A DNA stretch of 64,000 nt, taken from the NCBI RefSeq assembly GCF_028561275.1, contig NZ_JAQQTF010000002.1:714812-778811 (forward strand), written 5' to 3'. How positions within the stretch are numbered: the first letter of the stretch is position 1; every line of letters starts with the position of its first letter. Below, piece by piece: positions 1-8,251 of this stretch. The stretch is from Aureisphaera galaxeae (lineage in GTDB: Bacteria > Bacteroidota > Bacteroidia > Flavobacteriales > Flavobacteriaceae). The translations under genes and the position numbers were made by a program. The notes under the pieces are model-generated. The model saw only the letters and a program-made list of their open reading frames with translations. It had not been told where the DNA came from and ran no database searches.

Positions 1-2
1 GC

Positions 3-176
3 ATATCTTTTGGTATGGGCTTACCTATAGGAGGGAGATTCTCCAATTTAAACCTAGGATTTGAGTTCGGACAACGAGGAACAAAAAGTGCAGGTTTAGT
101 GCAAGAGACTTTCTTTACTACATTCATAAGTTTGTCGCTCAATGACAAGTGGTTTGAAAAAAGATATTATGATTAA
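3..176 (+). CDS. C-terminal end of an outer-membrane beta-barrel protein (partial)
   Basis: Only the last 57 codons and a TAA stop lie in the window; the gene begins upstream. The visible peptide is rich in Gly, Phe and alternating polar and hydrophobic residues (for example FSNLNLGFEFGQRG, then a segment ending SLSLNDKWFEKRYYD), the usual look of closing beta strands of an outer-membrane barrel. In flavobacteria a FadL/OmpP1-like porin commonly precedes the TPR-lptC genes that follow here; that identification is inference from context. The stop lies 19 bases before the next start, so the genes are probably cotranscribed. Confidence 0.6.
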   Translation: MSFGMGLPIGGRFSNLNLGFEFGQRGTKSAGLVQETFFTTFISLSLNDKWFEKRYYD

Positions 177-195
177 TTACAAAAATACTAACACG

Positions 196-1554
196 ATGAA
201 AACGAAAGTTATTTTATTAGTAGCAGCTTTGACGCTTACTTTTAGCAGTAACATGCTGGCGCAGATGGACGAATGCGTGGTTACCGCATCCTTGTTCATA
301 GAGCCTGCTAAGGCAAAAAACTACGATGCAGCCTTGCCACACTATGACAAGGTGATTAAAGAATGTCCTACCTATAGTTTGGCGACCTACCAGTATGGTG
401 CCAAAATGTTCGAACACTTCATTAAGAAAGGTGATAAGTCCAAAATTGCCAACTACGAGAGTAACTACAATCTGATGAAGACCAACTATCCTGCTAAAAC
501 AAAAGTAGGAAAGGAAATGGCTAAGATTGCTCAGATTAAATACGATAATAAAATGGAGGCTAAGGAAGAGCTGTTTGCCGCTTTCGATAAGGCCTATAAG
601 ACGGACGAGAAAACTTTCACCAGTCCTAAGAGTTTATACACATACTTCTCTTTAGCCAAGGACCTTTATGATGAGGGTAAGAAGGACATTCAGGAAGTTT
701 TCGACCTTTATGATGTGATGCAGGAAAAAATTAGTAAGGAAGAAGTGAAGTATGCAGGGAAGTTGTCGAAGTTGATCGAAAAAGAACAAGGAGGAACTGC
801 TTTGACCGCTAAAGAGGCGAAAAAAGTAAAAGGATACGAAACGAATTTGGGAAGCTATGGAAAGATCAAGGGGAGTATCGATACCAAATTAGGTAGTATT
901 GCCGACTGTAGCAACTTGGTTCCTCTATATGAGAAACTATGGGAAGAAAAGAAAAACGACGTGAGCTGGTTGAAGAGTGCTGCTGGAAAGTTGAACTCCA
1001 GAGACTGTGATACGCCAATGTTCTTCCAAATGGTACAGCAGTTACACACCCTACAACCTTCTGCATCCTCTGCCTTCTACTTAGGAAGATTGGCTGCAAA
1101 GGATGGAAAGCCAAGCCAGGCGAAGAGCTACTATGAGCAGGCGATCGAGTTGGAGACAGATCCTAACCAAAAAGTGAAGTACTACTACAACTTGGCCGAG
1201 AACTACAGAAAGAAAGGTAGCTATGGGCAAGCGAGAAAGTACTACAGAGATATGCTAGACATTAAGCCGAATGCTGGGTCTGCTTACCTTAAGATTGCAA
1301 GTATGTACGCTAAGAGTGCGAACAACTGTGGAAGCAAACCATTTGAAAAAAGAGCCATCAACTGGTTGGCTGCACAAATGGCCGATAAAGCCGCCCGTGT
1401 AGATCCTTCTATTGCTTCTACCGCGAGAAGTGCTGCTAGCAGTTACAGACAAAGGGCTCCTAGTAAGAGTGATATCTTTAGCGAAGGAATGGCTGGAAAG
1501 ACAATTTCCTTTAGCTGTTGGGTAGGAGGAAGCGTTAGGGTTCCTAATCTATAA
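196..1554 (+). CDS. Secreted tetratricopeptide-repeat protein
   Basis: A 452-residue exported protein. The start is placed at the ATG of MKTKVILLVAALTLTFSSN because it opens a clear signal peptide ending at LAQ (about residue 23); an in-frame ATG at 142 would add a charged extension before it. The C-terminal third carries at least two TPR units (around YLGRLAAKDGKPSQAKSYYE and YYNLAENYRKKGSYGQARKY), indicating protein-protein contacts in the periplasm or at the outer membrane. The middle is Lys/Glu-rich and probably helical. It sits 2 bases before lptC in an apparent operon with envelope genes, so a role in outer-membrane assembly is plausible but unproven. Confidence 0.8.
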   Translation: MKTKVILLVAALTLTFSSNMLAQMDECVVTASLFIEPAKAKNYDAALPHYDKVIKECPTYSLATYQYGAKMFEHFIKKGDKSKIANYESNYNLMKTNYPAKTKVGKEMAKIAQIKYDNKMEAKEELFAAFDKAYKTDEKTFTSPKSLYTYFSLAKDLYDEGKKDIQEVFDLYDVMQEKISKEEVKYAGKLSKLIEKEQGGTALTAKEAKKVKGYETNLGSYGKIKGSIDTKLGSIADCSNLVPLYEKLWEEKKNDVSWLKSAAGKLNSRDCDTPMFFQMVQQLHTLQPSASSAFYLGRLAAKDGKPSQAKSYYEQAIELETDPNQKVKYYYNLAENYRKKGSYGQARKYYRDMLDIKPNAGSAYLKIASMYAKSANNCGSKPFEKRAINWLAAQMADKAARVDPSIASTARSAASSYRQRAPSKSDIFSEGMAGKTISFSCWVGGSVRVPNL

Positions 1555-1556
1555 GA

Positions 1557-2123
1557 ATGCTATCCATAAAATATATGAAGAGCGTGGTGGTTGTTTTGGC
1601 AACCATCACGTTTTTTGCTTGTGAAGGAAACTACAAGAATGTCCAGAAAATGAATCAGCAGGATGGTCTTCCTGCGGGTGAAGGAGCGGGCATTCGTATG
1701 GTGTATACCGACTCTGGAAGGGTCGTTACCACCTTAAACACTCCCAAACTCCTTAACTACGATAATCTCGATTTTGGATATAGGGAATTCCCCGAGGGAG
1801 TAGAGGTCAATTTCTTCGAAAATGGAGAAAAAAGTACCGTAACATCCGAATATGCTGTGCAGTATCCACTAACGGGAATCGTAGACCTTCGCAAAAATGT
1901 GGTGCTGGTCACTTCCGATGGCAACGTCTTAAATGCCGAACAGTTGTACTGGGACCAAAACAACAAATGGGTCTTTACCGATAAGCCCTACCGAATCACC
2001 TTTAAGGACGGTTCCTATAATGATGGGGCCCGTTTCGACGCAAATGAAGATTTTACCGTATTTTTATCCCGTAAAAACGACGGTATCCAAATGATCGACC
2101 AAAATCAAGAAACCAATGAGTAG
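1557..2123 (+). CDS. lptC: LPS export ABC transporter periplasmic protein LptC
   Basis: The 188-residue product begins with a lipoprotein-like signal (VVVVLATITFFAC, lipobox Cys near residue 22), so it is probably anchored by lipid rather than by the single helix of enterobacterial LptC. The body is all-beta with motifs typical of the LptC/OstA fold: DSGRVVTTLNTPKL, YREFPEGVEVNFFENG, AVQYPLTGIVDLRKNVVLVTSDG and LNAEQLYWDQNNKW. LptC hands lipopolysaccharide from the LptBFG transporter to LptA. A second in-frame ATG at 1575 (MKSVVVV) is an equally good start. The 3' end overlaps the next gene by 8 bases, suggesting translational coupling. Confidence 0.82.
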   Translation: MLSIKYMKSVVVVLATITFFACEGNYKNVQKMNQQDGLPAGEGAGIRMVYTDSGRVVTTLNTPKLLNYDNLDFGYREFPEGVEVNFFENGEKSTVTSEYAVQYPLTGIVDLRKNVVLVTSDGNVLNAEQLYWDQNNKWVFTDKPYRITFKDGSYNDGARFDANEDFTVFLSRKNDGIQMIDQNQETNE

Positions 2124-2316
2124 AACCATTTATCGCCTTTTCGAATACGTATACATTATCATGGCTGCTTTGGCGGCTTATATTGTGATTACAGATTGGG
2201 AAACCGACAGGGGAAGGGCCTATCTATTTGGGTTTTTTGGTGTTGTGGCCATTTTCATGTTTTTTTTCAAGCGATGGTTTCGCAAGCGATTGGAGAAGCG
2301 AAACCAAGACCAGTAA
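2116..2316 (+). CDS. Small two-helix membrane protein of unknown function
   Basis: A 66-residue protein with two predicted membrane helices (about residues 10-26 and 36-52) and a strongly basic C-terminus (KRWFRKRLEKRNQ), placing the tail in the cytoplasm. It overlaps lptC by 8 bases and its stop abuts the ATG of the CNNM gene with no gap, so it is almost certainly translated as part of this operon. No catalytic motif is visible. Its location between lptC and a CNNM protein suggests an envelope role, but no function is assigned. Confidence 0.7.
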   Translation: MSRTIYRLFEYVYIIMAALAAYIVITDWETDRGRAYLFGFFGVVAIFMFFFKRWFRKRLEKRNQDQ

Positions 2317-3606
2317 ATGGAATTTGAAATTCTAATTATTGTCCTTTCCTTATTGCTTTCCGCCTTCTTTTCAGGAATGGAAATAGCCTATGTTTCTGCC
2401 AATAAGATTCACATAGAAATAGAGAAGAAGCAAAGCAACTTCTTGGCACTTATCCTACAGCGAATTACAAGAAGACCTTCAAAATTCATTGCGACCATGT
2501 TGGTGGGTAACAACATTGCTCTAGTGGTCTATGGACTTTTTATGGGCGATTTGTTAATGGGATGGTTCGAGTCCTATTTGCCTTCAGAATATACATTTGT
2601 GAATTATGCTTTGGGAGAGTTAAGCCTGCTTACGCAAACGGTCATTTCAACGCTCATTATTCTACTTACAGCAGAGTTCCTTCCCAAGGTGTTCTTTCAG
2701 ATTTACGCCAATAGATTGGTGAAATTCTTCGCTTTACCGGCCTACATTTTCTACTTGCTTTTTTCCGTCATTTCGGAATTCGTTATCTGGATTTCCGATT
2801 TGGTGCTGAAGGTGTTTTTCAAAACCGAAGGGGATGCTGTGCAACTTAGTTTCAGCAAGGTAGAATTGGGGAATTACATCAGTGAGCAGATCGAAACGCT
2901 GGAGCAGAAGGACGAATTGGATAGCGAGATTCAGATCTTTCAGAATGCCCTGGAATTTTCTGAAGTAAAGGCGCGTGAAGTAATGATCCCCAGAACTGAG
3001 GTAGTGGCGGTCGAAATTCACACTACCACCAAGGAATTGCAGAAACTCTTTACTGACACAGGTTTTTCAAAAATATTGGTGTACAACGAAAGTATCGATG
3101 ATATTTTGGGGTATGTCCATTCGTTCGAACTTTTCAAGAAGCCTTCCGTTATCAAGAAAATATTGATGCCTGTGGTATTTGTGCCCGAAGCCATGCTTGC
3201 GAAGGACGTTTTAAACATCTTAAGTAAGAAGCGTAAAAGTATTGCTGTGGTGATCGATGAGTACGGAGGTACTTCGGGAATCATTACGGTCGAAGATATT
3301 ATCGAAGAACTTTTCGGGGAGATTGAAGACGAACACGATTCCGTGGCTTTGATCGAAACCGAACTATCCATGAACCACTACCAATTCTCGGCTAGATTGG
3401 AAGTGGACTACCTAAACGAAACCTATAAATTGGACCTTCCAGAGGATGATGCCTATGAAACTTTGGGAGGGATGATCGTAAACTTCACGGAAGAAATTCC
3501 CCAACAGGACGAAACCCTAGAAATAGAAAACTTTACCATTCAGATTGTCGAAGTTTCCAATACCAAAATAGAATTGGTGGAAGTACGCAAGAATGGGGAA
3601 GAATAA
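2317..3606 (+). CDS. CNNM-transmembrane and CBS-domain protein (hemolysin C/CorB family)
   Basis: The 429-residue protein has the order N-terminal CNNM membrane domain (about 1-195, opening LLLSAFFSGMEIAYVSAN), a CBS pair (about 215-335, with MIPRTEVVAVE and IAVVIDEYGGTSGIITVED) and a C-terminal CorC_HlyC domain (about 345-425). The SGMEIA signature and the DEYGGTSG motif are diagnostic. CNNM/CorB proteins are linked to magnesium export and are regulated by nucleotide binding to the CBS domains; the old hemolysin name is not functional evidence. GldE of gliding flavobacteria belongs to the same superfamily, so this is a paralogue rather than a confident gldE. Confidence 0.85.
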   Translation: MEFEILIIVLSLLLSAFFSGMEIAYVSANKIHIEIEKKQSNFLALILQRITRRPSKFIATMLVGNNIALVVYGLFMGDLLMGWFESYLPSEYTFVNYALGELSLLTQTVISTLIILLTAEFLPKVFFQIYANRLVKFFALPAYIFYLLFSVISEFVIWISDLVLKVFFKTEGDAVQLSFSKVELGNYISEQIETLEQKDELDSEIQIFQNALEFSEVKAREVMIPRTEVVAVEIHTTTKELQKLFTDTGFSKILVYNESIDDILGYVHSFELFKKPSVIKKILMPVVFVPEAMLAKDVLNILSKKRKSIAVVIDEYGGTSGIITVEDIIEELFGEIEDEHDSVALIETELSMNHYQFSARLEVDYLNETYKLDLPEDDAYETLGGMIVNFTEEIPQQDETLEIENFTIQIVEVSNTKIELVEVRKNGEE

Positions 3607-3695
3607 TTTTCAATAATCCCCCGTTTTTTTAGGGCGAACCTTTTTATAAATCATTGGAAAATGGTAATTTCGCCCACTATTAAATTTCTACAGCA

Positions 3696-5777
3696 ATGGC
3701 AATATTAAATAGCATTAGAAAAAGAGGTGTATTCCTTATCATCATTATTGCATTAGCGTTGTTCGCTTTTGTATTGGATGGAGTCATCAATAGTAAGACC
3801 GGTGGCGGTGGTGAAATTGAGAATACAGTGGCGGTGATCAATGGAAAAGAGCTTTCCAGAGAGGACTTTATGGGGAAGGTAGAGAACCAGCAAAGAGCAT
3901 TAGGGCCGGGAGCCAACACAGCTCGTGCGGTACAGATGGTTTGGGATCGCGAATTGCGTACTGTATTGATGGAGCAACAGACCGAAGCTTTGGGAATGAC
4001 CGTGAGCCAAGAAGAGATCAATGAGCAGTTGTCATTGGTATTGGCCAACAACCCAACATTCCAAGATGAGAACGGATTGTACAGTGAAGCAAAAATGATC
4101 GAGTACGTTGCCAGTATCCAAGGGAATGATCCAGCATCAAGACAGCAACTACAGGCATGGAATGATTTTATTGAAAGTACCCGTGAAGGGATTCTTCAGT
4201 CCAACTACATGAACATGGTTCGTGGAGGTTTGGCTTCTACCCTTGCAGAAGGGGAGCAGCAGTACCGTTTCGAAAATGATAAAATCAACATCGAATACGT
4301 ATACGTTCCTTATACCAAGATCGCCGATGAAGATGTAACTGTTTCTGAAGCTGAAATCGGACAGTACATCAAGGCCAATCCAAAGCAATTTGAAGTAGAT
4401 CCTTTGGTAGACATTCAGTATGTAATGTTCGAAGAAAAACCTTCCGATGAGGATATCGAAGCAGGAAAAGCGGAAGTAGCATCTCAATTGGATGCATTTG
4501 CTGCAGCTGAAGATGCAGGAGCCTATGTAGGTGAGAATTCGGATAACTCCTATAATGACAACTGGGTGTTGGAAAGCAACCTGCCAGTAGCCATTAAGGA
4601 TACCATTCTTAATATTCCTGATGGAAGTATTTACGGACCTTATCAAGTAGACAATACCTTCAATCTTTCTAAAGTAGTTGCCAGAAGACAATTGGCAGAC
4701 TCTGCAGAAGCAAGACACATCTTAATTCCATTGGGGTTAAATCCAACAGATAGCATTACCAGAACACCAGAACAGGCGCGTTTCTTAGCCGATAGTATTT
4801 TAACTGTCGTAAAGGCCAACAAGTCGAAGTTCGCTGATATGGTGACTCAATTCTCTGGAGATCCTGGAAGTATCGAAAAAGGAGGTAAGTACGAATGGTT
4901 TGCTTACAATAGAATGGTAGCACCTTTCCGTGATTTCTCTTTCGAAGGTGAAGTAGGGGATATGGGTGTAGTCGAGACACGTTTCGGATACCACATCATC
5001 GAAGTACTTGGGCAAAAAGATTTTAAACCTGCTGTGAAGGTAGCTACGGTAACCCGTAATATTGAAACCACAGAGAAAACCCTTACCGATATTTTCTCTA
5101 CGGCTGCTAAATTCGAAGATGCTGCTCGTAATGGAGAATTCAATACGGTAGCCGAGGATGGCGGATATGATGCAAAACCAGTGAACAAAATTGGAGAGTT
5201 GGATGCCAATATTCCAGGAATCGGTGATAACCGTGCGATCATTAACTGGGCATTTGGAGATGAGAGTAAAGTGGGAGATGTAAGCCGTTTCGACGTGAAC
5301 AACTCTTATGTAGTAGTGCAGTTAACTCGCAAGAGCACAGAGAAAGCATTGCAAAGTGTTGCCGAGGCTTCTAGCATCGTAACGCCTATTTTAAGAAACA
5401 AGAAGAAAGCACAGAAAATTCGTGAAGGCATTAGCGGAACTACGCTTCAGGATGTGGCTTCTAGCCAGAACGAACAAGTGAAATCTGCCAGTGCGTTGAC
5501 CCGTTCTAACCCAACCATTGCCGGTGCGGGAACTGAGCCTGCTGTAGTAGGAGCTGCTTTTGGTAAAGCTGCCGGAGAAAGCACGAGCTTGATCGATGGA
5601 GAAAACGGAGTGTATATGGTAAAAGTATTGGCCGTAAACAAGGCTCCAGACCTTGAAAATTATGCTACTTTCGCTAATACCTTGAATGCGAATGCTAGCG
5701 GAGCAATTAGTAACAGGATTTTCGAAGCACTTAAAAGTGCTGCCGATATCGAAGATAATAGAGCGAAGTTCTATTAA
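3696..5777 (+). CDS. PpiD-like membrane-anchored peptidyl-prolyl isomerase
   Basis: A 693-residue periplasmic foldase. One membrane helix (about 12-33, FLIIIIALALFAFVLDGVI) anchors it, followed by a SurA/PpiD-type N-terminal chaperone region (INGKELSREDFMGKVENQQR) and a parvulin rotamase domain at about 335-440, from EARHILIPLG to RFGYHIIEVLG. The topology matches PpiD, which works at the Sec translocon and on outer-membrane proteins. The region after 440 is longer than in SurA and includes a second weak rotamase-like segment. It is separated from the CNNM gene by 89 bases and ends just before a strong terminator. Confidence 0.87.
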   Translation: MAILNSIRKRGVFLIIIIALALFAFVLDGVINSKTGGGGEIENTVAVINGKELSREDFMGKVENQQRALGPGANTARAVQMVWDRELRTVLMEQQTEALGMTVSQEEINEQLSLVLANNPTFQDENGLYSEAKMIEYVASIQGNDPASRQQLQAWNDFIESTREGILQSNYMNMVRGGLASTLAEGEQQYRFENDKINIEYVYVPYTKIADEDVTVSEAEIGQYIKANPKQFEVDPLVDIQYVMFEEKPSDEDIEAGKAEVASQLDAFAAAEDAGAYVGENSDNSYNDNWVLESNLPVAIKDTILNIPDGSIYGPYQVDNTFNLSKVVARRQLADSAEARHILIPLGLNPTDSITRTPEQARFLADSILTVVKANKSKFADMVTQFSGDPGSIEKGGKYEWFAYNRMVAPFRDFSFEGEVGDMGVVETRFGYHIIEVLGQKDFKPAVKVATVTRNIETTEKTLTDIFSTAAKFEDAARNGEFNTVAEDGGYDAKPVNKIGELDANIPGIGDNRAIINWAFGDESKVGDVSRFDVNNSYVVVQLTRKSTEKALQSVAEASSIVTPILRNKKKAQKIREGISGTTLQDVASSQNEQVKSASALTRSNPTIAGAGTEPAVVGAAFGKAAGESTSLIDGENGVYMVKVLAVNKAPDLENYATFANTLNANASGAISNRIFEALKSAADIEDNRAKFY

Positions 5778-5800
5778 TATATAAGAATGGCTAACGTTAA

Positions 5801-5834
5801 AAACCCCTCCGAAGCTTACTGCCAAGGAGGGTTT
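5801..5834. terminator. Bidirectional terminator between convergent genes
   Basis: AAACCCCTCC (5801-5810) can pair with GGAGGGTTT (5826-5834) with one bulged C. It is followed by a T run on the + strand and preceded by an A run, so it can stop transcription from both the PpiD-like gene and the converging GHMP kinase gene. Confidence 0.75.
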
Positions 5835-5836
5835 TT

Positions 5837-6748
5837 TTATGGAATCATATCATGGAATGGGATAATGGTTTCATATCCCTTATTTCTGAAGTAAGAAAGG
5901 TCATCCTCCGTTTTAGCGAGGACCATCACAAAATCACCTCCCCAAGCTCCAAGACTCTTAATAATGCCCGAGAAATCGGGAAAAAGTTGTTCTTTCACCG
6001 TTGGGAGTTGTATGAGCGCAGAGATTTCTGCTTCGTGCAGAGTCAATAGTTCTGCAAATCGGGAGCGGGAAGTGCATTGAGAAAGTTCCTCCGTGATTCT
6101 TGAAAAGAGATCCAAGTCTACCCCTTCATTTTTTTTCGCCTTACGATAACGTGCTATGCCTTCCTTGCTATCCTGTTTCTGGTTTAAATGGACAAAGTAG
6201 AGTTGTTCGGTAAAATCCCATGGGAGGGAAACGGGTATTGCTTCGGGCCGTCCATTTTTTAATGCATATAAAAGTGACTTTCCGTGAGCCGCTACGGCCA
6301 CGTCATATCCACTTCCTCCAAAACTCTGTTGTAACAGAGAATAGGCGTCCACCTTGGCCCATTTTGAAATATTATGGATTAAGGTAGAAGAGGTGCCTAA
6401 TCCCCAATTTCTTGGGAAATCCAATACCGTGGTGACGGTATATCCCTTTTCTGAAGAAAGAAATTCGGGGTTTAATTCTTGTGCTACCTGTAAGATACTC
6501 TGAAGGGTATCCGAAAATGTGCTCTTATCGCCTTCGTAGCTCAGATCAGGCAACCGGAAGGCTTCTTCATACCAAACAGTTCCTTGGTCGTCTATACTTT
6601 GCCATGTTAGTGTTCCCTCCGTGCCATGTGTAATTTCTAAGGATTGTCCATAGGTAGTAGGTATGGCCAAGGCAAGGGCCCCGTCCAAAACGACATATTC
6701 TCCCGTGAGGAGCAACTTTCCAGGGCTATGGAAGGTCTGTGAAGCCAC
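5837..6748 (-). CDS. GYDIA-family GHMP kinase
   Basis: A 303-residue GHMP-superfamily small-molecule kinase. Motif 1 (PGKLLLTGEYVVLDGALALA, residues 10-29), motif 2 (RNWGLGTSSTLI, ATP-binding loop) and motif 3 (LGAWGGDFVMVLAK) are all recognisable, and GSGYDVAVA is the signature that names the family. The start is GTG, sharing its first G with the TAG stop of the upstream HMG-CoA reductase gene, so the two are translationally coupled. That coupling suggests a substrate in the mevalonate pathway (mevalonate or phosphomevalonate); this is inference, and the family has no assigned reaction that I know of. Confidence 0.85.
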   Translation of the reverse strand: MASQTFHSPGKLLLTGEYVVLDGALALAIPTTYGQSLEITHGTEGTLTWQSIDDQGTVWYEEAFRLPDLSYEGDKSTFSDTLQSILQVAQELNPEFLSSEKGYTVTTVLDFPRNWGLGTSSTLIHNISKWAKVDAYSLLQQSFGGSGYDVAVAAHGKSLLYALKNGRPEAIPVSLPWDFTEQLYFVHLNQKQDSKEGIARYRKAKKNEGVDLDLFSRITEELSQCTSRSRFAELLTLHEAEISALIQLPTVKEQLFPDFSGIIKSLGAWGGDFVMVLAKTEDDLSYFRNKGYETIIPFHDMIP

Positions 6749-8061
6749 TAAGCGCGAAGGTTTTCGATGAATTCTACAACGGCACTATGTGATACGGTCT
6801 GTTCTTTAAAATGATCTACCGCTTTTTCCTTTTCCTGTACATTGGCTTCCATTTGGTTTAGGATGTTCATTAGGTGCATTTTCATATGCCCTTTCTGAAT
6901 GCCTGTGGTCACCAGCGAACGGAGTGCTGCGAAGTTCTGGGCCAATCCTGCTACGGCCACGATTTGCATGAGTTGCTGCGCATTTGGTTTCTGAAGGATT
7001 TCAAAAGCCAGTTTCACCAGTGGATGCAAGGAGGTAAGTCCACCAACGGTTCCAAGTGCTAGGGGGATGTCGATCCCGAATCGAAATTCACCCTCCGTTG
7101 CCGTGGCATAGGTGAGACTACGATAGTGCCCGTCTTTGGCCGCATAGGCATGAATACCGGCTTCTACAGCTCGAAAATCGTTTCCTGTGGCCAATATTAC
7201 TGCATCGATGCCATTCATGATGCCTTTGTTGTGCGTTACGGCTCGGCGTGTTTCGGTTTGGGCGATCGCCACGGCACGTACAAATCGGTCGGCAAATTCC
7301 TGTGCCTTGTCGGGATCGGGATCCAATTGGGATATGGGGCAGGAAACTTCGGCTCGGACCCGACATTCGGGAACGTAATTGGATAAAATACTCATGACCA
7401 CTTCTGGGCAATCGTTTTCATCATGAAAAGCAGGATTTATTTGCGCCTCCTCTTCAAAGGTCCTAGCAATGGTTTCCAAGCAACTATTAATGAAGTTGGC
7501 GCCCATGGCATCTAGGGTTTCGAAGGTGCAATGCAACTGATAAAACCCTTCCAATTCGGCTGTGCTGTCCTTCAATTCAATATTCAAAAGACCGCCTCCT
7601 CTTTTTTTCATGTTTTTCTGGATCCCTTCTATGCTGGTTCTAAGGGTAGGAAGCACTTCATCAAAGAATGCAATAAGGGATGCCTTGTTTCCAAAGTAAT
7701 TGAAATATACCTGGCCATTTTTTGTGGTTCCTAGGATTTCTGTTTTAAATCCGCCCTTGTCCAACCAAAATTTGGCGGCATTACTAGCCGCGGCCACCAC
7801 CGAACTTTCTTCAATCACCATGGGAAGGGCATAGAGTTCCCCGTTGATTAGGAAATTGGGAGCTACTCCAAAAGGTAAATAATAATTAGTAATAGTGTTT
7901 TCTATAAAGTCGTCATGTAATTTTTGAAGGTTGGCATCGGGATTCCAATATTTTTGCAACACGGAAATGGCATCGGGATCGTCCTTTAAATAATGGGAGG
8001 CAAGCCACTTTATTTTTTCTTCTTTGGTCTTCTTAGAAAATCCTAAAACCGGGTTGGTCAT
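6748..8061 (-). CDS. mvaA: Hydroxymethylglutaryl-CoA reductase, degradative-type (class II)
   Basis: The 437-residue protein belongs to class II HMG-CoA reductases. Visible motifs are the catalytic Glu region (MVIEESSVVAAASNAAKFW), the Lys/Asp region (THNKGIMNGIDAVILATGND) and the C-terminal catalytic His region (QKGHMKMHLMN). The enzyme interconverts HMG-CoA and mevalonate with NAD(P)H. Flavobacteria make isoprenoids by the mevalonate route, so despite the family name it probably acts in the biosynthetic direction. The downstream GYDIA kinase begins on its last base. A TATCTTTG promoter element lies about 20 bases upstream of the start. Confidence 0.92.
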   Translation of the reverse strand: MTNPVLGFSKKTKEEKIKWLASHYLKDDPDAISVLQKYWNPDANLQKLHDDFIENTITNYYLPFGVAPNFLINGELYALPMVIEESSVVAAASNAAKFWLDKGGFKTEILGTTKNGQVYFNYFGNKASLIAFFDEVLPTLRTSIEGIQKNMKKRGGGLLNIELKDSTAELEGFYQLHCTFETLDAMGANFINSCLETIARTFEEEAQINPAFHDENDCPEVVMSILSNYVPECRVRAEVSCPISQLDPDPDKAQEFADRFVRAVAIAQTETRRAVTHNKGIMNGIDAVILATGNDFRAVEAGIHAYAAKDGHYRSLTYATATEGEFRFGIDIPLALGTVGGLTSLHPLVKLAFEILQKPNAQQLMQIVAVAGLAQNFAALRSLVTTGIQKGHMKMHLMNILNQMEANVQEKEKAVDHFKEQTVSHSAVVEFIENLRA

Positions 8062-8080
8062 GGCATTTTTATTTTGAAGG

Positions 8081-8088
8081 CAAAGATA
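8081..8088 (-). promoter_or_regulatory. -7 promoter element for the HMG-CoA reductase operon
   Basis: Reading the - strand this is TATCTTTG, an exact match to the Bacteroidota TAnnTTTG -7 element, about 20 bases before the ATG at 8061. No exact TTTG -33 box was found at the expected distance, so the call rests on the -7 element. Confidence 0.45.
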
Positions 8089-8251
8089 GTGCTAAAATCT
8101 TCATGGTGTAATTTGTGGATAAGGAAGCACAATGAGCTCGTAACTTCCTGTTTTAAGCCGTTTTTAAGGAAACTCAGCTTGTATTTAACACAAAAAACAG
8201 GGGAATTTTCAGGAAATTTTAGTAAAATTGGCATAACAAAATTTTAACAAT

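Noticed and set aside
2317-3606. Naming the CNNM/CBS gene gldE or a hemolysin
   Set aside because: GldE is one of several CNNM paralogues in flavobacteria and the location with lptC rather than gld genes does not support it; hemolysin is a legacy name.
6748-8061. Many long open frames opposite the HMG-CoA reductase gene
   Set aside because: They have no recognisable domains or signals and follow from codon bias of the real gene on the other strand; the same applies to antisense frames elsewhere in the window.
8225-8245. TTGGCATAACAAAATTTT before the DPP-IV peptidase, resembling a sigma-54 site
   Set aside because: The -24 half matches, but the -12 half (AATT) does not, and the start codon is only a few bases further; left unannotated.
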